A DNA stretch of 64,000 nucleotides, taken from contig NZ_MTZV01000006.1 of NCBI RefSeq assembly GCF_002362315.1, positions 1,364,001 through 1,428,000 of the forward strand, read 5' to 3'. The DNA comes from Paraburkholderia acidicola (GTDB lineage: Bacteria; Pseudomonadota; Gammaproteobacteria; Burkholderiales; Burkholderiaceae). Below the pieces are notes generated by a model that made no database searches, was not told where the DNA came from, and saw nothing but the letters and a program-made list of their open reading frames with translations. Below are positions 50,603 through 57,437 of the stretch, piece by piece (positions within the stretch are counted from its first letter, which is position 1; the number at the start of each line of letters is the position of its first letter). Position numbers and translations under genes: made by a program.

Positions 50603-51085
50603 TTAGCGAGGTGCCCGGGACCCAGGTGGACGCCCGTCGCGCCCTGCTTCGGAAGGAATCAAATACGGCTCGAGTTCGATCAGGACTTCATGAAGCCTGA
50701 TACGCAGATCCCGAGGCACTTGCGCCATTAGCTCGGCATAGGCGTCGGTGGTGACCTGGCGCATGGCTTCGATTCTTTTCAGGCCATCGGGTGTGAGTTC
50801 GACGCATTTCTGCCTGCGGTCTTCAGCCGATTCCCGACGATCCACCACGCCCTCCCGGTACAACCCGTCGACCATACGGCTCGCCGCGGCCTGGCTCAAG
50901 CCAGTCACTCCGGCGATTTCCGCAATGGTTTGCGTCTCGTGAAACTGGAGATGAAACAGGGAGATGATGCGCGCGAAGGTCACATCGCCGTTCAACATCG
51001 TCGACGCGTGGTGAAACACCCGCGAGGCGACCAACCCGAACAGCAGTTCGAGTTTCATTCCAATGCTGATTGCCCTTCCTTTCAT
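50603..51085 (-). CDS. MarR-family regulator
   Basis: A 160-residue MarR protein: FARIISLFHLQFHETQTIAEIAGVTGLSQAAASRMVDGLYREGVVDRRESAEDRRQKCVELT covers the winged helix with the family DRR wing. The start is ATG 51085 after AGGTGGA. The C-terminal tail is Pro/Arg-rich. Upstream are a 15-bp tandem repeat (51151-51180) and the palindrome ACCCG-TTC-CGGGT (51124-51136), which may be its operator region. Target unknown; the neighbouring LysR-dioxygenase locus is a possibility. Confidence 0.87.
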   Translation of the reverse strand: MKGRAISIGMKLELLFGLVASRVFHHASTMLNGDVTFARIISLFHLQFHETQTIAEIAGVTGLSQAAASRMVDGLYREGVVDRRESAEDRRQKCVELTPDGLKRIEAMRQVTTDAYAELMAQVPRDLRIRLHEVLIELEPYLIPSEAGRDGRPPGSRAPR

Positions 51086-51150
51086 GCTTCCACCTATTTC
51101 TGACAAGTCATTGCGCCGGCACTACCCGTTCCGGGTGGATTTTCGCAGAT

Positions 51151-51180
51151 ATTCGCACCTAAAACATTCACACCTAAAAC
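51151..51180. repeat. 15-bp tandem direct repeat upstream of MarR gene
   Basis: ATTCGCACCTAAAAC followed directly by ATTCACACCTAAAAC (14 of 15 identical), 66-95 bp upstream of the MarR start. Tandem sites of this spacing (about 1.4 helical turns) are typical of multimeric regulator binding; the binding protein is not known. Confidence 0.6.
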
Positions 51181-51229
51181 GTAGACTGAGTACACGTCGA
51201 CATGACCTGACGATTCAACCTGCCCGCAC

Positions 51230-52135
51230 CTAGTATTCGATCTCGACCCGCTTCGTGCGAGCACGTTTGACGAGCGTGAGGAACGCCTGCAAAACCGCCG
51301 ATGAATCTCCGCGCCGATACAGGCAGTTCAATTCGATCTGCTTGAGCACCGGCGACTTCAAAGGCTTGTAGACGACACCAGGAAGACGCAGGTTTGCAGC
51401 CGACTCGGTGGTGATGCATATGCCGAACCGGCTGGCCACCAGCGCGATACAGGTCACGACGTCCTCGACCTCCTGCTCGATGCGCAGGCTATACCCCTCT
51501 TCACGGAACGCGGCCGCTACTTGCTGGGCGAGCCCGTAGACGGGAGCGTTCGGATAGACAATCATCGGCTGGTCATGCATGTCCTTGAGCGTGATGAATT
51601 TCCTGGAACACAGCGGATGCCCCTCATAGAGCGCGACGAGGAACGGTTCTCGCTGTACCCAATCCACTTCGATATCGGGCTCGTCCGGTACGAGCCGGTT
51701 GAAGCCGATCGTGATACGCCGTTCCCGAAGCGCCACGATCTGTTCGGTCTTCGACATATTGTGCAAACCGATCTTGATGTTCGGGCGCTGGGTGTGAAAT
51801 TCGGCCAGCAACCTCGGGATGACGTTCAACACACCCGAACTGAAGATGCCGACGTCGAGCCTCCCCGTCAGTCCTTGCCCCGCCAGTTTGGCCAGCTCGG
51901 CAGCGCGCTTCGACAGCCCGAGTATGTTGGGTACCTCTGCCAGCAGCGCCTTGCCAGCCTCGGTCAATTCCGTGCCCTTTGACGAGCGCACGAAGAGCTG
52001 CGCCCCAAGTTCCTCTTCGAGCGCGTGAATGTTGCGCGTGAGCGGGGGCTGCGTGATGTGAAGACGCTCGGCGGCGCGGCCGAAATTGAGTTCTTCGGCC
52101 AGCGCAAGGAAGTAGCGCATCTGTTTCAGTTCCAT
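51230..52135 (-). CDS. LysR-family regulator of dioxygenase operon (BenM/CatR-like)
   Basis: A 301-residue LysR protein starting MELKQMRYFLALAEELNFGRAAERLHITQPPLTRNIHALEEELG, the N-terminal pattern of the BenM/CatM/CatR/ClcR group that responds to muconates. The effector domain contains GRLDVGIFSSGVLNVIPRLLAEF. ATG 52135 has a GGAGGAG site. It is divergent from the intradiol dioxygenase operon, with a perfect LysR box (52189-52203) between them, so it most likely activates that operon in response to a muconate-like ring-cleavage product. Confidence 0.9.
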   Translation of the reverse strand: MELKQMRYFLALAEELNFGRAAERLHITQPPLTRNIHALEEELGAQLFVRSSKGTELTEAGKALLAEVPNILGLSKRAAELAKLAGQGLTGRLDVGIFSSGVLNVIPRLLAEFHTQRPNIKIGLHNMSKTEQIVALRERRITIGFNRLVPDEPDIEVDWVQREPFLVALYEGHPLCSRKFITLKDMHDQPMIVYPNAPVYGLAQQVAAAFREEGYSLRIEQEVEDVVTCIALVASRFGICITTESAANLRLPGVVYKPLKSPVLKQIELNCLYRRGDSSAVLQAFLTLVKRARTKRVEIEY

Positions 52136-52188
52136 CTGTTTGCTCCTCCATGCTTCACAACTTCACAGTCATGCGGAATGATTAGCTC

Positions 52189-52203
52189 ATACCGAATCGG
52201 TAT
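52189..52203. promoter_or_regulatory. LysR box upstream of dioxygenase operon
   Basis: ATACCGA-A-TCGGTAT is a perfect 15-bp dyad with T-N11-A spacing, 54 bp from the LysR start and about 98 bp from the dioxygenase start, typical for the recognition site of a BenM/CatR-type activator. Confidence 0.75.
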
Positions 52204-52300
52204 CGATTTTCCAAAATATAGCATTGGACGGGTTGCTTTCATTTGCCCAATATTCACTCAACGACGACGTCCACGACCGGATGCCAACAGGAGGCAGAGC

Positions 52301-53245
52301 GTGATCATCAACAACCAGCAGGAAGTGACGGACGCGGTACTTGCGGAACTCGCCCGTGCAACCGACCCTCGCTTTCGCGACATCATGTCGGCCGCTGTGC
52401 GGCACTTGCACGGGTTCGCTCGCGAGACACGACTCACCGAAGTGGAGTTTCACCAGGCTTGCGCGGTGATCGCCCGACTCGGTCAGTTGAGCACCGCATC
52501 GCACAACGAAGTCGTCCTGATTGCGGGTTCGCTCGGCCTGTCTTCGCTGGTTTGCCTGCTCAACAACGGCGACAGTGGGCAGACCGACACGACCGCCAAC
52601 CTGATGGGCCCGTTCTGGCGCATGGACTCGCCGAACACACTCAACGGCGGATCGATCGTGCGTAGCCCGACACCCGGCGCACCGATCTTCGTGAATGCCT
52701 GGGTGCGCGACCGGCACGGACACCCGGTTCAGGACGCGGAAGTCGACGTGTGGCACACCTCCGCCGACGGCTTTTATGAAAATCAGGACCCCGAGCAGGC
52801 CGATATGAACCTGCGCGGCAAGTTCACGACCGATGCGCACGGCCACATCGCCTTTCGCAGCGTGAAGCCGGCGGGCTATCCGATTCCGGTATCGGGCCCT
52901 GTGGGTGATCTGCTGCGTGTGCAGGGGCGTCACAACATGCGACCGGCGCATATCCACTTCATGATCTACAAGCCTGGTTTCAAGACCCAGTTCTCCCAGG
53001 TGTATTCAAGCGACGACCCGAATCTGGAAACCGATGTGCAGTTCGGTGTGACGCGTGCGCTGGTCGGGCAATACGTGTTGCACGACGGCGAGAAGGCACC
53101 GGCCGATGACATCAAAGGGCCCTGGTACTCGCTCGATCACTACTTCGTGATCGAGGCCGGTGAAGCGACGTTGCCCAGGCCACCCATTACCGGCAAGGCG
53201 CATGGTGCGCGCCCTGACCAGACCATCCTCGCGCGAAGCGCCTGA
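52301..53245 (+). CDS. intradiol ring-cleavage dioxygenase (hydroxyquinol 1,2-dioxygenase type)
   Basis: A 314-residue non-haem Fe(III) dioxygenase. The start is GTG 52301, seven bases after AGGAGG; the open frame to 52025 is antisense to the LysR gene. A helical dimerisation domain (residues about 8-100) precedes the beta-sandwich core. Iron ligands are Tyr159 (DGFYEN), Tyr193 (GYPIP), His217 and His219 (AHIHF). YPIP-x-x-GPVG and RHNMRPAHIHF resemble hydroxyquinol 1,2-dioxygenases rather than CatA (GYGCPP). No maleylacetate reductase follows; a lower meta pathway does, which suggests pyrogallol as substrate, giving 2-hydroxymuconate. Confidence 0.88.
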   Translation: MIINNQQEVTDAVLAELARATDPRFRDIMSAAVRHLHGFARETRLTEVEFHQACAVIARLGQLSTASHNEVVLIAGSLGLSSLVCLLNNGDSGQTDTTANLMGPFWRMDSPNTLNGGSIVRSPTPGAPIFVNAWVRDRHGHPVQDAEVDVWHTSADGFYENQDPEQADMNLRGKFTTDAHGHIAFRSVKPAGYPIPVSGPVGDLLRVQGRHNMRPAHIHFMIYKPGFKTQFSQVYSSDDPNLETDVQFGVTRALVGQYVLHDGEKAPADDIKGPWYSLDHYFVIEAGEATLPRPPITGKAHGARPDQTILARSA

Positions 53246-53253
53246 TATCGATC

Positions 53254-53271
53254 GGGTATCGACCGATACCC
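53254..53271. promoter_or_regulatory. inverted repeat between dioxygenase and first tautomerase gene
   Basis: GGGTATCGACCGATACCC has perfect 8-bp arms with two bases between them. It shares GGTATCGA with the flank of the LysR box at 52189-52203. It could be a second LysR site, an internal promoter element or an mRNA hairpin that sets relative expression. Confidence 0.55.
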
Positions 53272-53307
53272 AGTCTCATCAATCTATACCCGGAGAAGAT
53301 TCAAGCC

Positions 53308-53523
53308 ATGCCTATCGTACACATTGCACTCGTTGAAGGACGCGACGACGAAACCGTTAAAGCCTGCGTCAAGGCTGTTGCCCGAACCGTTCACGAAACA
53401 CTCGGTGCCCCGCTTGCCACGATTCGCGTGTATGCGACATCGACACCGGCTACCCATTGGGCGGTCGGCGAGCAAACCAAAGACGAACTGACCGACGTCC
53501 GGCAGTCGGAAAAGCGGGAGTAA
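53308..53523 (+). CDS. tautomerase (4-oxalocrotonate tautomerase family), first copy
   Basis: A 71-residue small tautomerase. After Met removal Pro1 is the catalytic base; Arg11 and Arg39 (ATIRVY) are in the positions that bind substrate carboxylates in 4-OT, and Trp50 takes the place of Phe50. It differs from the second copy at 55122 in most other positions and has a longer acidic tail. It is encoded directly after the dioxygenase, where it could act first on the ring-cleavage product or pair with the second copy. Confidence 0.82.
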   Translation: MPIVHIALVEGRDDETVKACVKAVARTVHETLGAPLATIRVYATSTPATHWAVGEQTKDELTDVRQSEKRE

Positions 53524-53528
53524 CAGCA

Positions 53529-54353
53529 ATGACGCCCCAACAGATCGAACAGGCGGCTCGCGCGCTTGCCGATGCCGAGCAAAGCGGCATCTATATCGCG
53601 CCGCCTCGCGAAACCTACGACGACATCAGCATTGAAGACGCCTATGCGATTCAGCGGAGCAACACCGAACGCCGGATCGAATCGGGTCGCCGTCTGGTCG
53701 GTTGCAAGATCGGGCTGACGTCGGTGGCGGTGCAGAAGCAGCTCGGTGTCGATCAACCCGACTTCGGCATGCTGTTCGACGACATGGGCTATGGCGACGG
53801 CGAATCGATTCCGGTGGCGCGACTCACGCAGCCGAAGATCGAAGCAGAAATCGCGTTCGTAATCGGTCGCGATCTGACGGCGCCGAATGCGACGCTGCAC
53901 GAAGTCATGAACGCGATCGACTATGCGCTGCCTGCGCTCGAGATCGTCGGTAGCCGGATCGCGAACTGGAATATCCGCATCGCGGACACGATTGCCGACA
54001 ACGCATCGTCATCGGCCTACGTGCTCGGCACTTCGCCGCGCAAGCTGACGGAATTCGACGTGCGGTTGTGCGGCATGGTGATGGAACGGCGCGGCGAACC
54101 GGTCTCGGTGGGGGCGGGTGCGGCCTGCCTCGGCAATCCGCTGAATGCGGTCGTCTGGCTCGTACGCAAGATGGTCGAGATCGGTACGCCGTTGCACGCG
54201 GGCGACCTCGTGCTGTCGGGTGCACTCGGTCCGATGGTCGCGGTGGCAGCGGGCGACGTTTTCCAGGCGCGTATCGATGGTTTGGGATCGGTGCGGGCGG
54301 TGTTCGAACCGGACGCATCAGACGTATCAGATAGCAAAGGGGCACGCTCATGA
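53529..54353 (+). CDS. 2-oxopent-4-enoate (2-hydroxypenta-2,4-dienoate) hydratase
   Basis: A 274-residue enzyme of the MhpD/DmpE/XylJ family that adds water to 2-hydroxypenta-2,4-dienoate to make 4-hydroxy-2-oxovalerate. Core blocks are VGCKIGLTSVAVQKQLGV, PKIEAEIAFVIGRDL (metal-binding Glu pair), ALEIVGSRIANW and ADNASSSAYVLGT. The ATG at 53529 is five bases after the tautomerase stop, and the gene overlaps the decarboxylase gene by four bases. Hydratase and decarboxylase are known to form a complex in the meta pathway. Confidence 0.9.
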   Translation: MTPQQIEQAARALADAEQSGIYIAPPRETYDDISIEDAYAIQRSNTERRIESGRRLVGCKIGLTSVAVQKQLGVDQPDFGMLFDDMGYGDGESIPVARLTQPKIEAEIAFVIGRDLTAPNATLHEVMNAIDYALPALEIVGSRIANWNIRIADTIADNASSSAYVLGTSPRKLTEFDVRLCGMVMERRGEPVSVGAGAACLGNPLNAVVWLVRKMVEIGTPLHAGDLVLSGALGPMVAVAAGDVFQARIDGLGSVRAVFEPDASDVSDSKGARS

Positions 54354-55117
54354 GTCATCTCACCGAATACGCGACCTTGCTCGACGATGCCGCGAGCCAC
54401 GCACACAACGTCACGCAGTTCGATCCCGAAGGCCGGTTGTCACTCGACGATGCCTACGCCATCCAGTCGCAGTCGATCCAGCGACGCCTCGCACGCGGCG
54501 AACATCGCGTCGGCGTGAAGATGGGTTTCACGAGTCGCGCAAAGATGATCCAGATGGGTCTCTCGGACGTGATATGGGGCCGCCTGACGAGCAACATGCA
54601 GATCGAGGAAGGCAGCTCAGTCGAGTTCTCGCGTTTCGTCCGCCCACGCGTTGAACCGGAAATCGCGTTTGTGCTGAAGCGTCCGTTGAGCGGCAACGTG
54701 ACCGGTCCGGAAGCGCTCGCCGCCGTGGAAGCGATCGCGCCGGCGCTCGAGATCATCGATTCGCGCTACCGCGATTTCAGGTTCTCGCTGCCCGAAGTGA
54801 TTGCGGACAACGCATCGTCGAGCGGCTTCGTGATCGGCGCATGGCAACGCCCGTCGCTCGATTTCAGCAATCTCGGTCTGACGCTCAACCTCGACGGGCG
54901 CGTGGTTCAGGTGGGCTCGACCGCCGCGCTCTTAGGTCATCCGTTGCGTTCGCTGGTTGCGGCAGCGCGCCTGTCGGCCGCTGCGGGAGAGCCACTCCAG
55001 GCAGGCTGGATCGTGATGGCGGGCGGCGCCACTTCCGCCGAGTGGATCGCACCCGGGCAATACGTCTCGGTTGAGATGGATCAACTCGGCAGCGCCGGTT
55101 TTCACGTAAAGGGGTGA
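54350..55117 (+). CDS. 2-oxo-3-hexenedioate (4-oxalocrotonate) decarboxylase
   Basis: A 255-residue member of the same fold as the hydratase, matching DmpH/XylI: HRVGVKMGFTSRAKMIQMGLSDVIWGRLT, RPRVEPEIAFVLKRPL, ALEIIDSRYRDFRFSLPEVIADNASSSGFVIG. It decarboxylates 2-oxo-3-hexenedioate to 2-hydroxypenta-2,4-dienoate with a divalent metal, and its product is handed to the hydratase. The VIWGRLTS segment distinguishes it from hydratases (which have DFGMLFDD). Start overlaps the hydratase stop by four bases (ATGA). Confidence 0.9.
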   Translation: MSHLTEYATLLDDAASHAHNVTQFDPEGRLSLDDAYAIQSQSIQRRLARGEHRVGVKMGFTSRAKMIQMGLSDVIWGRLTSNMQIEEGSSVEFSRFVRPRVEPEIAFVLKRPLSGNVTGPEALAAVEAIAPALEIIDSRYRDFRFSLPEVIADNASSSGFVIGAWQRPSLDFSNLGLTLNLDGRVVQVGSTAALLGHPLRSLVAAARLSAAAGEPLQAGWIVMAGGATSAEWIAPGQYVSVEMDQLGSAGFHVKG

Positions 55118-55121
55118 CGCG

Positions 55122-55340
55122 ATGCCGATCTGCATGATCAAGATTCTCGAAGGCCGCAGCGTGGAGAAGAAGCGCAGGTTGATCGAAAGCGTATCGCACG
55201 CGATGGCCGACAGTCTCGAGATGCCGGTTGATCGCGTGCGGGTCGTCATCGAGGAAATCCCACTGGAATGCTGGGGGCGCGGCGGAAAGACAGTTGCCGA
55301 TCGTGTCGCCGAGGGCAGCGCCGCGCTGCCGAAACCCTGA
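55122..55340 (+). CDS. 4-oxalocrotonate tautomerase, second copy
   Basis: A 72-residue tautomerase beginning PICMIKILEGR after Met removal: Pro1, Arg11, Arg39 and Trp50 in the positions of the 4-OT catalytic set, with the C-terminal WGRGGK close to the 4-OT hairpin (WGIGGE). It converts 2-hydroxymuconate to 2-oxo-3-hexenedioate. Its start follows GGGGTGA, four bases after the decarboxylase stop. Presence of two tautomerase genes in one operon allows a heterohexamer, known for some 4-OTs. Confidence 0.88.
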   Translation: MPICMIKILEGRSVEKKRRLIESVSHAMADSLEMPVDRVRVVIEEIPLECWGRGGKTVADRVAEGSAALPKP

Positions 55341-55361
55341 TCGAATGAGCCTGGAGGCGAA

Positions 55362-56321
55362 ATGAGTACCAAGGTAAAAGTAGCGATCATCGGGCCGGGC
55401 AACATCGGCACCGACCTGATGATCAAGGTGCTGCGCAACAGCCGGCATCTCGAGATGGGCGCGATGGTCGGTGTCGATCCGCAGTCCGAGGGTCTGGCAC
55501 GTGCGCAACGTATGGGTGTGGCGACGACGTCCGATGGTATCGATGGACTGCTCAAGCTCGATGTGTTCAAGGACATCGATATCGTGTTCGACGCGACGTC
55601 GGCGGGCGCGCATCGCAAGCATAACGACATCCTGCAGCAGCACGGCATTCAGGTGATCGACCTGACGCCGGCCGCCATCGGGCCGTATGTGATTCCCGCG
55701 ATCAATCTCGAGGAAGAGAACGCGCCGAACATGAATATGGTGACCTGTGGCGGTCAGGCGACGATTCCGATGGTGGCTGCGGTATCGCGGGTTGCGCAGG
55801 TTCACTACGCCGAGATCGTGGCATCGATCAGCAGCAAGTCGGCCGGACCGGGAACGCGCGCCAACATCGACGAGTTCACCGAGACCACGCGCAGCGCGAT
55901 CGAACAACTGGGCGGTGCGACGCGCGGCAAAGCGATCATCGTCCTGAACCCCGCTGAGCCACCGCTCATCATGCGCGATACCGTCTTCGTCCTGTCGGAC
56001 GAGGTCGACACCGACAAGGTCGAAGCCAGCATCGCCGCCATGGTGCGCAGCGTGCAGGCCTACGTGCCCGGATATCGTCTGAAGCAGAAGGTGCAGTTCG
56101 ATCTGATCCCCGCGGACAAACCGCTCAACGTTCCAGGACTCGGACCGAAGCATGGTTTAAAGACGTCCGTGTTTCTGGAGGTCGAAGGCGCGGCGCATTA
56201 CTTGCCGTCGTATGCGGGCAATCTGGACATCATGACGTCGGCCGCGCTGGCGTGCGGCGACATGATGGCGCGACGCAGAGTCGCTGCGGGCATTGCCCGC
56301 GGTCATAAGGAGGCGGTGTGA
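55362..56321 (+). CDS. mhpF: acetaldehyde dehydrogenase, acylating (DmpF/MhpF)
   Basis: A 319-residue CoA-acylating acetaldehyde dehydrogenase, which makes acetyl-CoA from the acetaldehyde channelled out of the aldolase. It has the NAD-binding KVAIIGPGNIGTDLM, the catalytic Cys129 in MVTCGGQATIPM, and SAGPGTRANIDEFTETT. The start follows GGAGG. The gene overlaps the aldolase gene by one base (TGATG), consistent with the bifunctional DmpFG complex with its intermolecular tunnel. Confidence 0.95.
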   Translation: MSTKVKVAIIGPGNIGTDLMIKVLRNSRHLEMGAMVGVDPQSEGLARAQRMGVATTSDGIDGLLKLDVFKDIDIVFDATSAGAHRKHNDILQQHGIQVIDLTPAAIGPYVIPAINLEEENAPNMNMVTCGGQATIPMVAAVSRVAQVHYAEIVASISSKSAGPGTRANIDEFTETTRSAIEQLGGATRGKAIIVLNPAEPPLIMRDTVFVLSDEVDTDKVEASIAAMVRSVQAYVPGYRLKQKVQFDLIPADKPLNVPGLGPKHGLKTSVFLEVEGAAHYLPSYAGNLDIMTSAALACGDMMARRRVAAGIARGHKEAV

Positions 56322-57388
56322 TGAATCCCGGCGACAAGAAACTCTATATCTCCGATGTAACGTTGCGCGACGGCAGTCATGCGGTGCGTCACCAGTACAG
56401 CATCGAGAACGTGAAGGCGATCGCCAGCGCACTCGACCAGGCGGGTGTGGACAGCATGGAAGTCGCGCACGGCGATGGACTCGAAGGCTCCAGCTTCAAC
56501 TACGGCTTTGGTGCGCATTCGGACGTTGCATGGATCGAAGCGGCCAGACAAAGCGTCAAGCACGCAAAAATCGCCACGCTCCTGATTCCCGGAATCGGCA
56601 CGATCCACGACTTGCGCAACGCGTTCGATGCGGGCGCAACGGTGGTGCGAGTCGCCACGCACTGCACCGAGGCCGATGTCTCGCGCCAGCATCTGGAATA
56701 TGCACGCAACATCGGTATGGACGCAGTGGGCTTTCTGATGATGAGCCACATGACCACACCGCAGCAGCTCGCCGCGCAAGCGAAGCTGATGGAGAGTTAT
56801 GGCGCGAGCTGCGTGTACGTTGTCGATTCGGGCGGTGCGCTGGGTATGAACGACGTGCGCGACCGGTTCCGTGCCTTCAAGGATGTGCTCAAGGCCGACA
56901 CGCAAACCGGTATTCACGCGCATCACAACCTGAGCCTCGGTGTCGCCAATTCCATCGTCGCCGTCGAAGAAGGTTGCGACCGCATCGATGCCAGTCTTGC
57001 CGGAATGGGCGCGGGTGCCGGTAACGCGCCGCTCGAGGTGTTCATCGCGGCGGCGGAGCGCCTCGGCTGGCATCACGGCTGCGATCTGTATCAGTTGATG
57101 GATGCCGCCGACGACCTCGTCAGGCCGTTGCAGGATCGCCCCGTGCGCGTCGATCGCGAGACGCTTGCGCTCGGTTATGCGGGTGTCTATTCGAGTTTCC
57201 TGCGCCACGCGGAAATCGCGGCGAACAAGTATGGCCTGAAGACCGTCGACATTCTCGTCGAGCTAGGCCGTCGGAAAATGGTCGGCGGGCAGGAAGACAT
57301 GATCGTCGATGTCGCGCTCGATCTGCTCCAGCACGCTCTGCATGACCGGGCTCATGCAGAGCCGGTGGCCAGCAGCGCTGGACGTTGA
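56321..57388 (+). CDS. mhpE: 4-hydroxy-2-oxovalerate aldolase (DmpG/MhpE)
   Basis: A 355-residue aldolase of the HMGL-like family, cleaving 4-hydroxy-2-oxovalerate to pyruvate and acetaldehyde. DVTLRDGSHAVRHQYS holds Arg16 and Asp17 (catalytic Arg and metal Asp), TGIHAHHNLSLGVANS the metal-binding His-x-His, and the C-terminal helices form the contact with the dehydrogenase. ATG 56321 is chosen because AAGGAGG lies seven bases upstream; a GTG one codon earlier is possible. Confidence 0.95.
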   Translation: MNPGDKKLYISDVTLRDGSHAVRHQYSIENVKAIASALDQAGVDSMEVAHGDGLEGSSFNYGFGAHSDVAWIEAARQSVKHAKIATLLIPGIGTIHDLRNAFDAGATVVRVATHCTEADVSRQHLEYARNIGMDAVGFLMMSHMTTPQQLAAQAKLMESYGASCVYVVDSGGALGMNDVRDRFRAFKDVLKADTQTGIHAHHNLSLGVANSIVAVEEGCDRIDASLAGMGAGAGNAPLEVFIAAAERLGWHHGCDLYQLMDAADDLVRPLQDRPVRVDRETLALGYAGVYSSFLRHAEIAANKYGLKTVDILVELGRRKMVGGQEDMIVDVALDLLQHALHDRAHAEPVASSAGR

Positions 57389-57437
57389 AACCACACACAT
57401 CGACTCACCTAACAAAACCTGGTAGGAGAAACGTGAA

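Noticed and set aside
52025..52300. Upstream extension of the intradiol dioxygenase
   Set aside because: It runs antisense through the LysR start and promoter; AGGAGG precedes GTG 52301 at the right distance.
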